Source: Xanthostigma xanthostigma
Taxonomy: Eukaryota; Arthropoda; Insecta; Raphidioptera; Raphidiidae
Assembly: GCA_963575645.1 (NCBI GenBank)
Contig: OY754475.1
Location: forward strand, 5,766,001-5,830,000
Direction of reading: 5' to 3'
Length of the DNA: 64,000 nt
The position numbers and the translations under genes were made by a program. Position 1 is the first letter of the stretch. Every line of letters begins with the position of its first letter. This document shows, one piece after another, positions 54,731 through 64,000 of the stretch. The notes beneath the pieces are model-generated. The model was not told the DNA's origin. It saw only the letters and a list, made by a program, of their open reading frames with translations, and searched no databases.

Positions 54731-55214
54731 AAGAAATGTCAAAAGTGACATTTGCAACTGTCAAAGTATTATGTTCTAATAATAATTAGTTATTCCAATA
54801 CTTAACTTAGAAGGCTTTGCATTTCACAAAATACTAATGTCAAAAAATTGAATTAAACATTAGAAATGCAGCCGTTTTCATGTTAAGACAAGACATACGT
54901 TATTTTCTAATTTCCATGTACGGCAAACAAAGACGACCGACCGCGTCGCGCCATGCATTAGACAACATTGCATTTATATTTTATACAGCTATTTTTCTAT
55001 ATAAATTTGTATAAAAAAAACTGTTTAGGCAAATTCTGTTATACGAAATCTATGTAAAATGTTCTCCTCTTTCGTTTAAGACTGGTTTCAAACCGATCTG
55101 ATTTAAATTGAGCGAGACATTAGCAAAAAGCACGCACAGGGTCAGGCGGAACGTTACGCGTTAGGAACGTTAGGAACGTTGCGTTACACTTTTTCGTGCA
55201 TGCAGTTGGTGTTT
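54731..55214. other. No gene seen
   Basis: Contains a 'TTACGCGTTAGGAACGTTAG' + 'GAACGTTGCGTTAC' patch at 55150-55188, a short GC-rich direct repeat. No gene. Confidence 0.4.
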
Positions 55215-55627
55215 TATCAATTTATAAGATTGGTGATTCATCAATTTATAAGACGTTATCACGTCAAAATTCATCTACAGTGTAAAAACAGTTTTTGGTT
55301 AGAAGGCTCCTCAGTGATTTTTTAAAAGTTTCCAGTTTCAGCATTTTGATATCATTAGGCAATTTATTGTACAGTTTGAGAGATACATAAGTGAAACTTT
55401 TTTGAATAGTGTCTAGTCTATGTAGCGGCAACGTAAGGGAATTTTTATGCCTTGTATCATAATCATGTAATTCTGAGTTAGTTTCAAACAGATTTTGCTC
55501 TTTTTTGACATAAACTAAGCAATGATAAATGTACAAGGCTGAGAGAGTCATTATTCGATACTTAATAAAAAGAGGTCGACAGTGCTCAAGTCTTGCCACT
55601 CCTGCCAATACTCGAATCGCAGCCTTC
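55215..55627 (-). mobile_element. 5'-truncated non-LTR retrotransposon, RT C-terminus
   Basis: Minus frame: AAIRVLAGVARLEHCRPLFI, then KYRIMTLSALYIYHCLVYVK, then HDYDTRHKNSLTLPLHR, then KLYNKLPNDIKMLKLETFK, then KNCFYTVDEF and TGA. This is the least damaged of the three LINE ends: about 120 codons without a stop. The catalytic palm is absent. The 3' tail is a tandem of a ~24 bp unit (TCTTATAAATTGAT-AA-CAC, 55215-55262), unlike the other two tails. Dead copy. Confidence 0.85.
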
Positions 55628-56367
55628 TACTGCTAGCTGGTGTGCTCTATTATCGCTTTGCGCGTCAAAGCTGTTTCATTGTTACAAGATATTTAGGATA
55701 ATTTCGCCCGAAACCCACTCAAATTGTAGTTTTCTGACAAGGGAAAAGGACCCTTTTCAAATTGATTAAGTTCATAAAAAGTCCGCCAAGAGGGATAAAG
55801 GACCTTGATTAGCCTCGGGCTAGAATCCGAGACACAGGATTTACTGATTAACAATTCTAATAAACAACGACATGCAAACGATCTCGGCTTATGTGTTTAG
55901 AAGTGAATTATCTAAAAAGTCTATCTTGCTGAAAAATAATTAACCTAAAAATTCTCTTTTAAAAATTAGTTGATATTTTTTGTTTTGTTTAAAAGAAAGT
56001 TTTCAAGAAATGTGGAATTTCGTTAATCCAAGTTAATGATTTGTAAAATGCAAAAATTTCAACGTGAAATATCACAGTCGTATTTTCACTTGTTTTAAGA
56101 ACATTCTTTTGTTTTATCCAAACTCGTTCGTATAAATCAATCGATTGTCAAACTTTTTAAGTGGAAATCGTACAGCTGACAAGTCTAGCTTCAAAGTTTA
56201 GAGCTGAGCTTAGTTTAACAAGTGTCTTTATTTTTGTTTATTTTCATGTTTCGTAAAGATATACGCTCAACAGACTCCTACTAGAAAAATCATCTGATCT
56301 AAAATTGAAAAGCTTTCCAACATGCTGATGTTAATATTGTGGATTCTTTTTGAGTCTAAGTACCTAG
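55628..56367. other. Repeat fragment (55635-55800), otherwise no gene
   Basis: 55635-55800 aligns loosely with 42130-42320 ('TTATCGCTTTGCGCGTCAAA'). The rest shows nothing recognisable. Confidence 0.4.
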
Positions 56368-56652
56368 TTTCATACTTTTCAGTAGTCGGGTTTTAGTTTT
56401 ATTTTTTATTTAAATTATTTTTTTGAACTTATTTTTTATTTGTTTTCAATTTGCTCCCCTCTGGGACATAAATTCAAAAATAAATGTAGCCTATCTTACC
56501 CGAGCTAAAATAATGAATCGATTAACACCTTATTTATCAAAATCGTATGAATAGTTTAGGCGCTACGGTGGAACATCCGTAAATACAAACATACATACAT
56601 AGATTGCTAAACTCATAACCCTTTCTTTTGGCTTCACCGCAGTCGGGTAAAA
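56368..56652 (-). mobile_element. Repeat 'ACGGCGAAGCC' family (copy 2)
   Basis: The reverse complement aligns with 25318-25600: 'TTTTTACCCGACTGCGGTGA', 'AGCCAAAAGAAAGGGTTATG', 'ATTTACGGATGTTCCACCGT', 'AATAAGGTGTTAATCGATTC', then 'CCCGACTACTGAAAAGTATG'. CCCGACT occurs at both ends in the same direction. Confidence 0.72.
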
Positions 56653-57084
56653 AAACACTCCCCTGCTCTGGTTGCTGTCGTCAAAACGGTGATTTTATTG
56701 TGTCAAGTTGCCTCTTAGAATACCTGTAGTGCTTTTTATTTCATTGATGTGACAGTATTGTTTACAACCTGGATTTGAATACAGCTTCAGGGCAAATTTT
56801 TCATCAAATACGCGCTGTCTGTTTACATTATTGTTTGCTATCTTTCTCTGTTTTCGCTCAGTATTTGTTTGCATATTATTTGCGTACATTTAAGGAGATT
56901 GATTTATTGATTGCGGTTGTTTTGTCAGTAAATTCATGACCACCGTTGATTCAGTTTTTATTTATTGCTACGAAACGCATAAAAAATATAATCGCTTTAA
57001 TGGTTCTGGATATAGACTATCTGTAATGCACTATGAATAATTATAATTTACATTTTGGGCGTTGTATCAATTTTATTTTACATT
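56653..57084. other. No gene seen
   Basis: No coding or repeat signature beyond a 64-codon chance frame. Confidence 0.4.
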
Positions 57085-57135
57085 CAGCGGTTCTCAATCG
57101 GTTATTTGTGGATCCCTAGGGGTCCAAAAACTTTG
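57085..57135 (+). mobile_element. hAT-like terminal fragment
   Basis: CAGCGGTTCTCAATCGGTTA + TTTGTGGATCCCTAGGGGTC resembles the 'CAGTGGTTCTCAA...GGATCCCTAGGGGTCC' terminus of hAT non-autonomous elements. I could not find the opposite end or a target duplication. Confidence 0.5.
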
Positions 57136-58071
57136 CGCTATAAGTTTTATTTTCATCCCAGTCAATAAACAAAAATTGTCAATTTATTATTTCGTTTTTA
57201 CTTTGAGGCAGAAATAACTTCTTAATGTGATTATAGAGGCTTGACAATTTAATTACTAGAATTTCACTTAAATTTATGTTTCATATCTGACAGGTGTCCC
57301 ACGACGGCTCAAATTTTTTCTTTAAATTATTTTAAATTCTAATATTTTTTATGATTCAAACCTTAGACAAGAAAAAAATTGACGTAGCCCTATATCCTTC
57401 AAGAATAAAAACAGACGGATTGAAATTTTGGAAGCACGTTTTCTGATCTGGATATCATATAAAAAAATCCGTAAGAAAAAAAATTGTGGATAGAGACCTG
57501 TTAAATGAAATCTAGTTACCTTCTCAAAGTCACAAAATCTTAAAATGGACGTTATTAAAATAAAAAGTCGGTTTATTTATGTCCTTTCTATAAAATTTAA
57601 CCACCTTTCGACCAGTTTTTTATGAATGTCTTCAAGAAGAAAGATGACAAATGCCATAAAGTTTTTTCAGAAGTATGTCTACTTGTATAAAACTATTTTC
57701 CTTGAGCTTTTAAGATAGTCGACTGTTTTATAGTTACATAAGAAACGCTCAACCGCATGTCCGACAGACAACATTCGCATTCTTTTGTTGAAATAAAAGA
57801 ACTTTAATCAGCTGTATGGAAGTATAAAGTAGAGTTCAGGTTCAGTGGATTAGTAACATAGATCCATAAAAATGATAAAGAAGGGCAGTGTATTGTAACG
57901 GTGTTTTACTCTATGATTCAAGAAACAAACAACACAAAATTTAGTCGTGATCAGACATCGTAGTTAAATTAAATTTTATTGTTTTATTTATTTTATCTTA
58001 AAGGGCTCGCGAAGCCCAAGAAACTATTTCAAGACATATTTTAAATACATTCGTCAAGTGATTTTTTTTCA
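57136..58071. other. No gene seen
   Basis: AT-rich; no recognisable domain or repeat border. Confidence 0.4.
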
Positions 58072-58098
58072 TCTATACCTACTAATATTATAAAGACG
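58072..58098 (+). mobile_element. Helitron-like 5' end
   Basis: A|TCTATACCTACTAATATTAT + AAAGACG is a family A start. After ~27 bp the family sequence stops and the SINE body begins. Confidence 0.6.
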
Positions 58099-58375
58099 TT
58101 TTCTTTGGTTTCCCTCAATAATCCTACATAAATATCGAGATGGTTCCTTTTTCAAGGGCATGACCGATTACCTGTTAAACTCCTGTGCTCAAAATTTGCC
58201 TACTTTAACCCAATGTCCTAAAATTCCTTCATTCGCCCATTGCTATTAATTAAGTTGAAGTTTAAAAGTGAAGAAAATAACGGGAATTGTGATAGATGGA
58301 AAATAGTAATGATGCAACTGGCGTCTGTTATGAGATAAAGTCGAGAAACGAACGTTAAACGCATTATTATTAACA
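58099..58375 (+). mobile_element. SINE copy D, lacking its tRNA head
   Basis: 'TTTGGTTTCCCTCAATAATC', 'AAATATCGAGATGGTTCC', 'TTCGCCCATTGCTATTAATT', 'GGCGTCTGTTATGAGATAAA' and a short ATT tail. It lies between a Helitron-like 5' end and the repeat shared with 3388-3592. Confidence 0.82.
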
Positions 58376-58590
58376 AATATTATTATTTTATTCAACATAT
58401 TTATTAACGTAAGTTTATAACATGTATGTTATTTAATTCAAAATATTTTTTAATTTAAGTTTTTTTAACATAAACACTACTTCTTAGTTCATACGCTCCG
58501 CTGCCATCTTGCCTCTTTTTCTCCACATGACCACAAGAGTACACCAGTGGCTGCGTGGCTTTTTAAGACGTGGTGTTACAATTATTATTA
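58376..58590 (-). repeat. Dispersed repeat, inverted partner of 3388-3592
   Basis: See 3388-3592. The alignment ends where family A Helitron-like text ('TTTTTATAAAGAGGTGAAGT') begins. Confidence 0.7.
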
Positions 58591-58717
58591 TTTTTATAAA
58601 GAGGTGAAGTTTGGATATAGGAGGTAATCTCCGAGACTACTCATCCGTAAATACAAACGTACATACACAGACTTCTAAACGCGTAATCCTTCCTTTTGAG
58701 TTCGCCGTAGTGGGGTA
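58591..58717. mobile_element. Chimera: Helitron-like family A 5' part joined to 'ACGGCGAAGCC' family terminus
   Basis: 58594-58646 reads as family A ('AAGTTTGGATATAGGAGGTA' + ATCTCCGAGACTACTCATCC). From CTCATCCG on it reads as the reverse of the 25318/56368 family ('GTAAATACAAACGTACATAC', 'CGCCGTAGTGGGGTAAAAA'). The switch falls in the shared word CATCCG. Confidence 0.7.
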
Positions 58718-59221
58718 AAAATTAGGGTGAGTTCAGTTGCACAAGCGTTTTTGCAAACGCACCTTAAGAAGATCGATAGCTTGCTGTATTTCTGCTTCAG
58801 TGGAATCACACGGTGTTCAATCGTGCGGTAATGGGTTAGTTCCTCACTTCTTACCCACAAACGTCCTTATTTATGCCAAGCATCCACTCAACGGTTATTT
58901 GATTCAATGAGACCTTTACGATAGAATACTAACTATATAGATACTACAGATACTACACAATTCACATCTCTCGACAACCGATTCCTATGCAATTTAATTC
59001 GAGTACTTCTGTTCGGTGAATAACAAAGTTGCATCAAGAATGACTCAGCTTTAAAACAAACCTTGTTATTTTATATCTGATGAGATGTTTGATTTTGTAC
59101 GATAAGCCACAGTTTAAACATTGAATTTATTATTTCATTAGCTGTATCCGGCCTCAATTTGCAGTGGCTCAGTCTGGTTCACATTCATGGCCCTCTCGTT
59201 CCTGTAAAATATTTAGAATAG
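58718..59221. other. No gene seen
   Basis: No coding signature. 'GTGGCTCAGTCTGGTT' near 59164 also occurs at 26278. Confidence 0.4.
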
Positions 59222-59690
59222 CATTTTAACGTCCAACATATGGCGTTTTATTCAACAGAGGACGCTCCCGCTGCCGTAAAATATTTAGTATAGCGCGTGT
59301 TGCTTTAGCGTCCAACAAATGGCACTCCCGTTGCCGCAAAATATTTAGTATGGCGTGTGTTGCTTTGGCGTCCAACACACGGCGTCGTATTCAACAGAGA
59401 ACGCTCCCGCTGCCGTAAAATAGATAATATGGCGTGTGTTGCTTTAGCGTCCAACAAATGGCACTCCCGTTGCCGTAAAATATTTAGTATGGCGTGTGTT
59501 GCTTTGGCGTCTAACAGACAGTGTCGTATTCAACGGAGGACGCTCCCGCTGCCGTGAAATATTTAATATGGCGTGTGCTGCTTTAGCGTTCAACAAATGG
59601 CGCTGTATTCAACAAATGGCACTTCCGTTGTCGTAAAATGTTTAGTATAGCGTGTGTTGCTTTAACATCGAACAGACGGCGATGTTTTTA
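59222..59690 (+). repeat. Minisatellite with ~139 bp higher-order unit
   Basis: Two alternating sub-units: 'CGTCCAACAAATGGCACTCC' + CGTTGCCG, and 'GGCGTCGTATTCAACAGAGA' + ACGCTCCCGCTGCCG. Each is followed by 'TAAAATATTTAGTATGGCGT' + GTGTTGCTTTAGCG. The CGCTCCCGCTG word falls at about 59264, 59403 and 59543. It is GC-richer than its surroundings. The period is not a multiple of three, so the frame through it is not a protein repeat. Confidence 0.9.
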
Positions 59691-60533
59691 AAATACAGGT
59701 GTGACATGTATATATAATTATATAACTGTTATATTGTGATGAAATTATTCTAAAGCAAAAATAAATGAACTACGAAAGAAGCATTTGCTCTTAGTAGCTA
59801 TCGTTGACGTGACAAAAAATGACCCTTTTAAATTTATTTATTACTTCACAGAGTACATTTTACAGTGTACTTTCTTATTCTAAGATCATACATTTATCAA
59901 TTTAAATTGTAATAATTCTTAATTTAAGCAAACTTCATAGAATTTATCTGAGCTACAAAATGCAATATTTATGAAAACAAAACACACACACATATCGTTT
60001 GTTGTTTTTCTTTTCTGCTGCAAGACACAGCATTAACTAACAACAACGTATTTTTATCTGTAGTAGAGTAAATGTGGGAAAACAGTAAAACAGGGGAAGA
60101 CTGGGCGGCATTAACCTGTGGTCACTGCTTGCATTAAAAGACCATACATAAGATCTCATATATCTCCACTCAGGTGAAGCTTTTTATATTGCCTTCTTCT
60201 TTTTCCTTGCTTCCTTTTTACTCGTCCTCCTACTTCATAACGCTTTCTGATGTTCAACTGTTACACTACATTCAATTGTTTTTGTAAGGTATTGAATGTG
60301 TTAGAATAAATTGCATACGCTTTCAATATTAACATTATTTCAACGACAGATTTTTCAATAGAACTGCGGAAATGCGACAACGATTATGGCACTATTCTGT
60401 ATTGTCAATGTTAAAATTAACAGCGGTGTTAAGTTTCTGGTTGACTTTAACATTAAGGTACGTTTTCATGGAACAGTGAATATTGGAATTGATGTGACGT
60501 CAAAACATGTACCTACAGTGCAAAACTCTATAT
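59691..60533. other. No gene seen
   Basis: Nothing recognisable. Confidence 0.4.
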
Positions 60534-61022
60534 GATTGTATCAAATCAAAACGGTCCATAGGACATTCTGTGTGTAAGACAGAGACGATATATAAAGATC
60601 TATAAAAGCAGTAAGTAAGAACGAGATAAATGATCGCTAATATAGTTACTGTGGTTACGTAAATAAATAATTACGTACACTGTAAATCTTTTTACCAATT
60701 TATCAATTAAAACAACTACAAATAAATTTATTATGTTGGCGGTTGAATTACCACCATAAAACCATTTAATTATTTGGATTTTTTCCCGAACAGTATAAAT
60801 AGCCATTTTATCAATAATTTCACTAGTGAATACTGACATTTGATAAAATTGTGATTTTTACTGTATAGAAAACAGAGACGATACTATCAGATTGTATAAC
60901 CACAGTAACTAGCTATTAGCGATCATTTATCTCATTCTTACTTACTGCTTTAGTGCTTTATATAATATCGTCTCTGTCTTACACACAGAATGCTCTATGG
61001 ACTGTTTTGATTTGATACAATC
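60534..61022. mobile_element. Foldback element, ~125 bp arms, inserted in a dispersed repeat
   Basis: Arms 60534-60657 and 60897-61022: GATTGTATCAAATCAAAACG, 'GTCCATAGGACATTCTGTGT', 'GTAAGACAGAGACGATATAT', 'GTAAGTAAGAACGAGATAAA' and their complements. The centre is 239 bp; a 79-codon minus frame there is a shadow. In the 53 kb copy of the host repeat (near 53072) the foldback is absent, so the borders are well defined. Confidence 0.85.
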
Positions 61023-61590
61023 TGTATACCGACATTCAAAGGACTTGTGCACTTTATGGCGTTATTGAGAGTTGTCGTTAAACGGAGAGAAGAAATAATC
61101 CATTAATATTTTCAATACACAAAAATTTTCTTTTACTTGCCATGTTCACAGTTTGTGGGCAACCAAGTATATGATAACATCGATAAGCAGCTGAGCTAAA
61201 CATATAAGATAATGCCAACAAACAAAAGAACGAATTTCTTAGAATCTGCGGTACACACGATGCCGACAGCAAAGCAACAAAATAACAAACGAGTACTGTT
61301 TATTGCTTAGCGATAACGTATTGTTGTCGTTATTTAGAGTGTATCATCGTTTGAGTAACAAGGTAAACCAACTACCATCTTAACTTGCTTGATGTTGAAA
61401 ATATATTTTTCGAAACGTTGGCCACAAGCGATACACTGGTAAAGCTTATTTTCAATTGTTCCTCAACCAAATAAATCTCCTTCAATACATATTTTGGAAC
61501 AAAACTTCTACTAACAATTAAACCAACTAGAGTTAAGTAATTTCGACGTTTTAAGGAGTTTGTCGTTATATCGAGTATCGTTAAATGGAG
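61023..61590 (+). repeat. Composite dispersed repeat, copy interrupted by two insertions
   Basis: It aligns with 53060-53500 on both sides of the 145-bp insert at 61374-61518, and starts right after the foldback ending at 61022. 'TAATTTCGACGTTTTAAGGA' and 'GTTTGTCGTTATATCGAGT' close both copies. Confidence 0.82.
61374..61518 (+). mobile_element. 145-bp hammerhead-like element (family 1) with 10-bp target duplication
   Basis: TAAACCAACT flanks it on both sides (61364-61373 and 61519-61528). The 53 kb copy shows the intact site (GTAAACCAATTAGAG). The insert reads ACCATCTTAACTTGC, TTGATGTTGAAAATATATTT, 'TTCGAAACGTTGGCCACAAG', 'GGTAAAGCTTATTTTCAATT', 'CTCAACCAAATAAATCTCC' and 'GGAACAAAACTTCTACTAAC'. 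It has lost the CTGAAGA box relative to the 12.8 kb copy. No TIR, poly(A) tail or coding. Confidence 0.8.
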
Positions 61591-62072
61591 TATTTCAATA
61601 CAGAAATAAAATGCTGTTAGTTGTTACCATAATATTAAAATAAAAAATTTTAGAACATTCAAATTTTGCGATTTGTTTTGGCTGATAAACGCGTTATGTT
61701 GGTCAGTAAAACTGTGAATATTTATTCCATCACGCAGATTTTATATATTCAGGCCCAGTTTTACTAACTAGGACTCGGCATAAAATACTGTTTTATAGTT
61801 TTTATCATACGCAATAGAAATGAAGTACATCTATAATCAAGTAGTCTCGTTATTCGTGATAATTTCGGTTAGAAAAATCGGTCATTAATATTATTATTAT
61901 TTTTATTGAACATAAAATATGCAAATTAAGTTCATCCACTATATTCGTTTATTTTAATTGTGTTTTTTACTTGTTTAAATTTTATTACTTCACACAATTT
62001 CTATAGACTTTTTATTGAAAATATTTACTTATCAATATAAAACTTTTGGCCCTTGTGGTGTATACTATTTAT
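61591..62072. other. No gene seen
   Basis: AT-rich, nothing recognisable. Confidence 0.4.
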
Positions 62073-62594
62073 TTTCATACCTCGGTCGTAAGCACGCTTA
62101 TTAAATACATTAGTTAATTAATTACAGCAGCTCCGGATCTACCATAATATAATATGGTTGAAAACTATATCTAATCAGTCCTTTTTTCGATTTACTCAAT
62201 CTGCTTGTTTTCCGTTCACGAAAAATACCAACCATTATATATTTGTGAATTTTTTTAAGTATTTTATCTCAAATTCTGGAGAGAGAGGGGGACGCCATTA
62301 TCAAGTTTCTGCCCCGGTTCAAAAAAATCGTAGATCCGGGGCTGTAAAATTACATAAAAACACATTCTAAGCAAACAGCTTTGAGGTTATACAAAAAATA
62401 ACGAATGACAGCTGTTCGCGACTATTAGCTAAAATGCAATAGGGTTGCTATGGAAACGACATCTAAACAGTTGATAGGTGATTTTTTGTTTACTATCGCC
62501 CGAACGAACGTACTTCCCGCATCAGTGCGTAAATGTTAGACTTTCTGCCTTACAATTGATGCCGAAAGTACGCACTTTCGATCGAGGTATGAAG
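62073..62594. mobile_element. TIR element, interrupted copy of 49257-49566
   Basis: Ends TTCATACCTCGGTCGTAAGC and TTTCGATCGAGGTATGAAG. Reversed, it matches the 49 kb element across its length except for ~220 bp at 62127-62346, absent from the 49 kb copy. Confidence 0.82.
62127..62346. mobile_element. hAT-like insertion inside the TIR element
   Basis: Inverted ends CAG(C)TCCGGATCTAC and GTAGATCCGGGGCTG. Flanks TAATTACA (62119-62126) and AAATTACA (62347-62354) match at 7 of 8 bases. The uninterrupted 49 kb copy is the empty site. The 70-codon plus frame here is a shadow. Confidence 0.75.
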
Positions 62595-63322
62595 TAAAAA
62601 ACATTTTCAAAAGCGTTTAACTGCAAAATAAACAATGGAAACACAAGCTGTATGCGGCAGTCGTATCCATTAAATTCTCCTGATGATAAGGAAATCATAA
62701 ATATACAGAAGGTATTGCGAAAGCAACGACTATATAGTAAATATTCGCATCACAGACATTTTCTTCTTTCTAAATCCGTCGTAACTGCTCTTTAAGTCAC
62801 ATATTTTCAAAGTGCAAGAATCACGAATATGGTTATGGTATGTTACACTTAGAGAGTGTAATAAATTTAAAAAAGAAATTTCAATAGTCGTGCAATAAAA
62901 GTGCAAATGTATATTTTCAACGTGCGAGCTGTAGTAACACCAAAATGCAATTGTGATGTAATCCTAGAAGGAAAATCTTACGTTATGGCTTTGTACTAAA
63001 AATAAAATAAATTATACTTAATCTAGAACAATGTTCGCTCGACATGTCGCTGAGTTCCACGCTCAGCTAAGATGTATAAATAATTTATACCGCCTGTCTC
63101 TCAAAATTAGAATATTATTTTATCTTCGAATATACTATAATATATAATACTTGCGAGTGCTATGAAATAAAACAGAGATACACGCCATCTAAGCAATTCA
63201 ACAGTAATTTTCAAAAGCGATCTATCAGGTACCATTAGAGAAACGGAGACAGAAGAGCAGCACGAAGCAGGCGCAGTTTTCGTAACTCAAACTGCACACT
63301 CAGTTGTCATAAAAATTACAAA
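62595..63322. other. No gene seen
   Basis: 'GCAGCACGAAGCAGGCGCAG' near 63257 echoes the 'ACACAAAGCAGGCGCAG' flank of the Helitron-like copy at 7.2 kb. Otherwise nothing. Confidence 0.4.
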
Positions 63323-63561
63323 CTAGCGGGCCGGTCCGGTTTCGCCCGAATTTGTAGGTTGCCATCGTGTTTTCGTCGACTTGCGTTGCAAAATTGGTCT
63401 CCACAAAAGCGTTTTTATTTTATCGCGACAATATATAGCCTATGTTGATTCTGAAGGACCGTGCTAAATATTAGTGAAAAAAATTTTAAAATGAGTAGTT
63501 TCGGAGTTTGCCCTCCGCATATACACAAATTCACACTCTCTCTTTATAATTTTAGTATAGA
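63323..63561 (-). mobile_element. Helitron-like element, family A, both ends intact
   Basis: Minus: A|TCTATACTAAAATTATAAAG through 'CGCGATAAAATAAAAACGC', 'CTACAAATTCGGGCGAAACC' and GGACCGGCCCGCTAG|T (CTAG at 63323-63326). The best terminal preservation in family A, with both Helitron rules satisfied. Confidence 0.85.
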
Positions 63562-63798
63562 TTATAAAGAGGTAAAGAAGTTTGTAAGTTTGGATGCAAT
63601 AGGCAATCTTCGAAACTACTCAACTCATCCGATTTCAAAAATTTTTCACCAATATTTAGACTGGACCTTCAGGATGGACATAGGCTATATATTATCGCGT
63701 TAAAATAAAAGCGCTTTTCGTAGAAACAATTTTTGCAACGCAAGTCAATGAAAAACCGGTGGCAACTACAAATTTGGGCTAAGCCGGACCGGGCCGCT
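63562..63798 (+). mobile_element. Helitron-like element, family A, head-to-head with the previous copy
   Basis: It starts at 'TATAAAGAGGTAAAG' directly against the 5' end of the minus copy and lacks the first ~13 bases (TCTATACTAATAT). It runs to 'GCTAAGCCGGACCGGGCCGC' + TTTT with no CTAG. Together the pair forms a ~475 bp imperfect palindrome. The 80-codon plus frame across the junction is a shadow. Confidence 0.82.
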
Positions 63799-64000
63799 TT
63801 TATTCTTTTAGTTTTTTTTCAGGCTGGTTACTGTAGGGCATAGAAAAAAATTGAAAAATAGCAGAAAATACCTCAAACTAAATCATAAGTACTTATAACA
63901 CATTTTTAAGTTAAAAAAAAGCCACGAATCAATTGCTAAAAAGTCTGTATTTTTTTAAATTTAGAACCTAAAAATTGCGGATTTGCATAGATATGATAAT
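63799..64000. other. No gene seen at the window edge
   Basis: AT-rich sequence only. Confidence 0.4.

Noticed and set aside
59357-59557. Open frame through the 139-bp minisatellite, looking like a repeat protein
   Set aside because: The period is not divisible by three, so successive units are read in different frames.
59222-59690. CRISPR-like array
   Set aside because: The repeats are long, diverged and contiguous without unique spacers, and the DNA is clearly eukaryotic.

Overview
This window looks like AT-rich, gene-poor insect DNA. I found no host protein-coding gene, rRNA gene or credible functional tRNA gene. The longest open frames are 100-154 codons. Three of them are decayed C-terminal ends of non-LTR reverse transcriptases; most of the others are chance frames or run through repeats. 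Two repeat 3' ends are ones I associate with moths and butterflies: a 'GAGGTACGGAACC' end near 34.1 kb and a 'GAACCTCC...GAAGTCGGT' end near 24.4 kb. Lepidoptera is therefore my best guess. It rests on remembered repeat signatures, not on a gene.

The window is a nested graveyard of mobile elements. (1) Helitron-like non-autonomous elements are the most frequent class. They start A|TC, end in CTAG|T after a GC-rich hairpin, and occur across the window; one ~230 bp family has at least eight copies. A second family (8104-8555 and 8885-9505) carries a tRNA-Lys-like module. (2) hAT-type elements with 8-bp target duplications lie at 10.6, 11.9, 14.9 and 38.1-39.3 kb (one inside another) and 62.1 kb. 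(3) Other terminal- or long-inverted-repeat elements lie at 0.7/47.4, 16.8, 18.6, 20.9, 21.1, 28.2, 30.7, 34.4, 44.2, 49.3/62.1 and 60.5 kb. (4) A tRNA-derived SINE with an (ATT)n tail has six copies or fragments, two of them joined tail-to-tail as a large palindrome at 36.3-37.1 kb. (5) Non-LTR retrotransposon 3' ends lie at 43.4, 51.9 and 55.3 kb. (6) About eleven short sequences share a hammerhead-ribozyme-like layout (CTGA-N-RA, hairpin, GAAACG). (7) Tandem arrays lie at 2.2, 6.8, 15.3, 35.3-35.6, 54.5 and 59.2 kb.

Layout. 0-6 kb: sparse repeats and AT-rich sequence. 6-12 kb: Helitron-like elements, the tRNA-bearing pair and two hAT elements. 12-17 kb: hammerhead-like motifs, a hAT element, a 153-bp tandem array and two foldbacks. 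17-25 kb: foldback and TIR elements, SINE debris and an unclassified dispersed repeat. 25-35 kb: foldbacks, more hammerhead-like motifs and an exactly symmetrical 732-bp foldback. 35-41 kb: a Helitron-like element, the SINE palindrome, hAT-in-hAT, and another SINE. 42-56 kb: tRNA-like modules, LINE ends, Helitron-like elements and second copies of several families. 56-64 kb: composite nests, a 139-bp minisatellite, a doubly interrupted repeat, and a head-to-head Helitron-like pair at the right edge.

The most useful signals are evolutionary. Paralogous empty sites and target duplications fix the borders of several elements. The hammerhead-like motifs and the tRNA-bearing Helitron-like family are the best candidates for something under-described.
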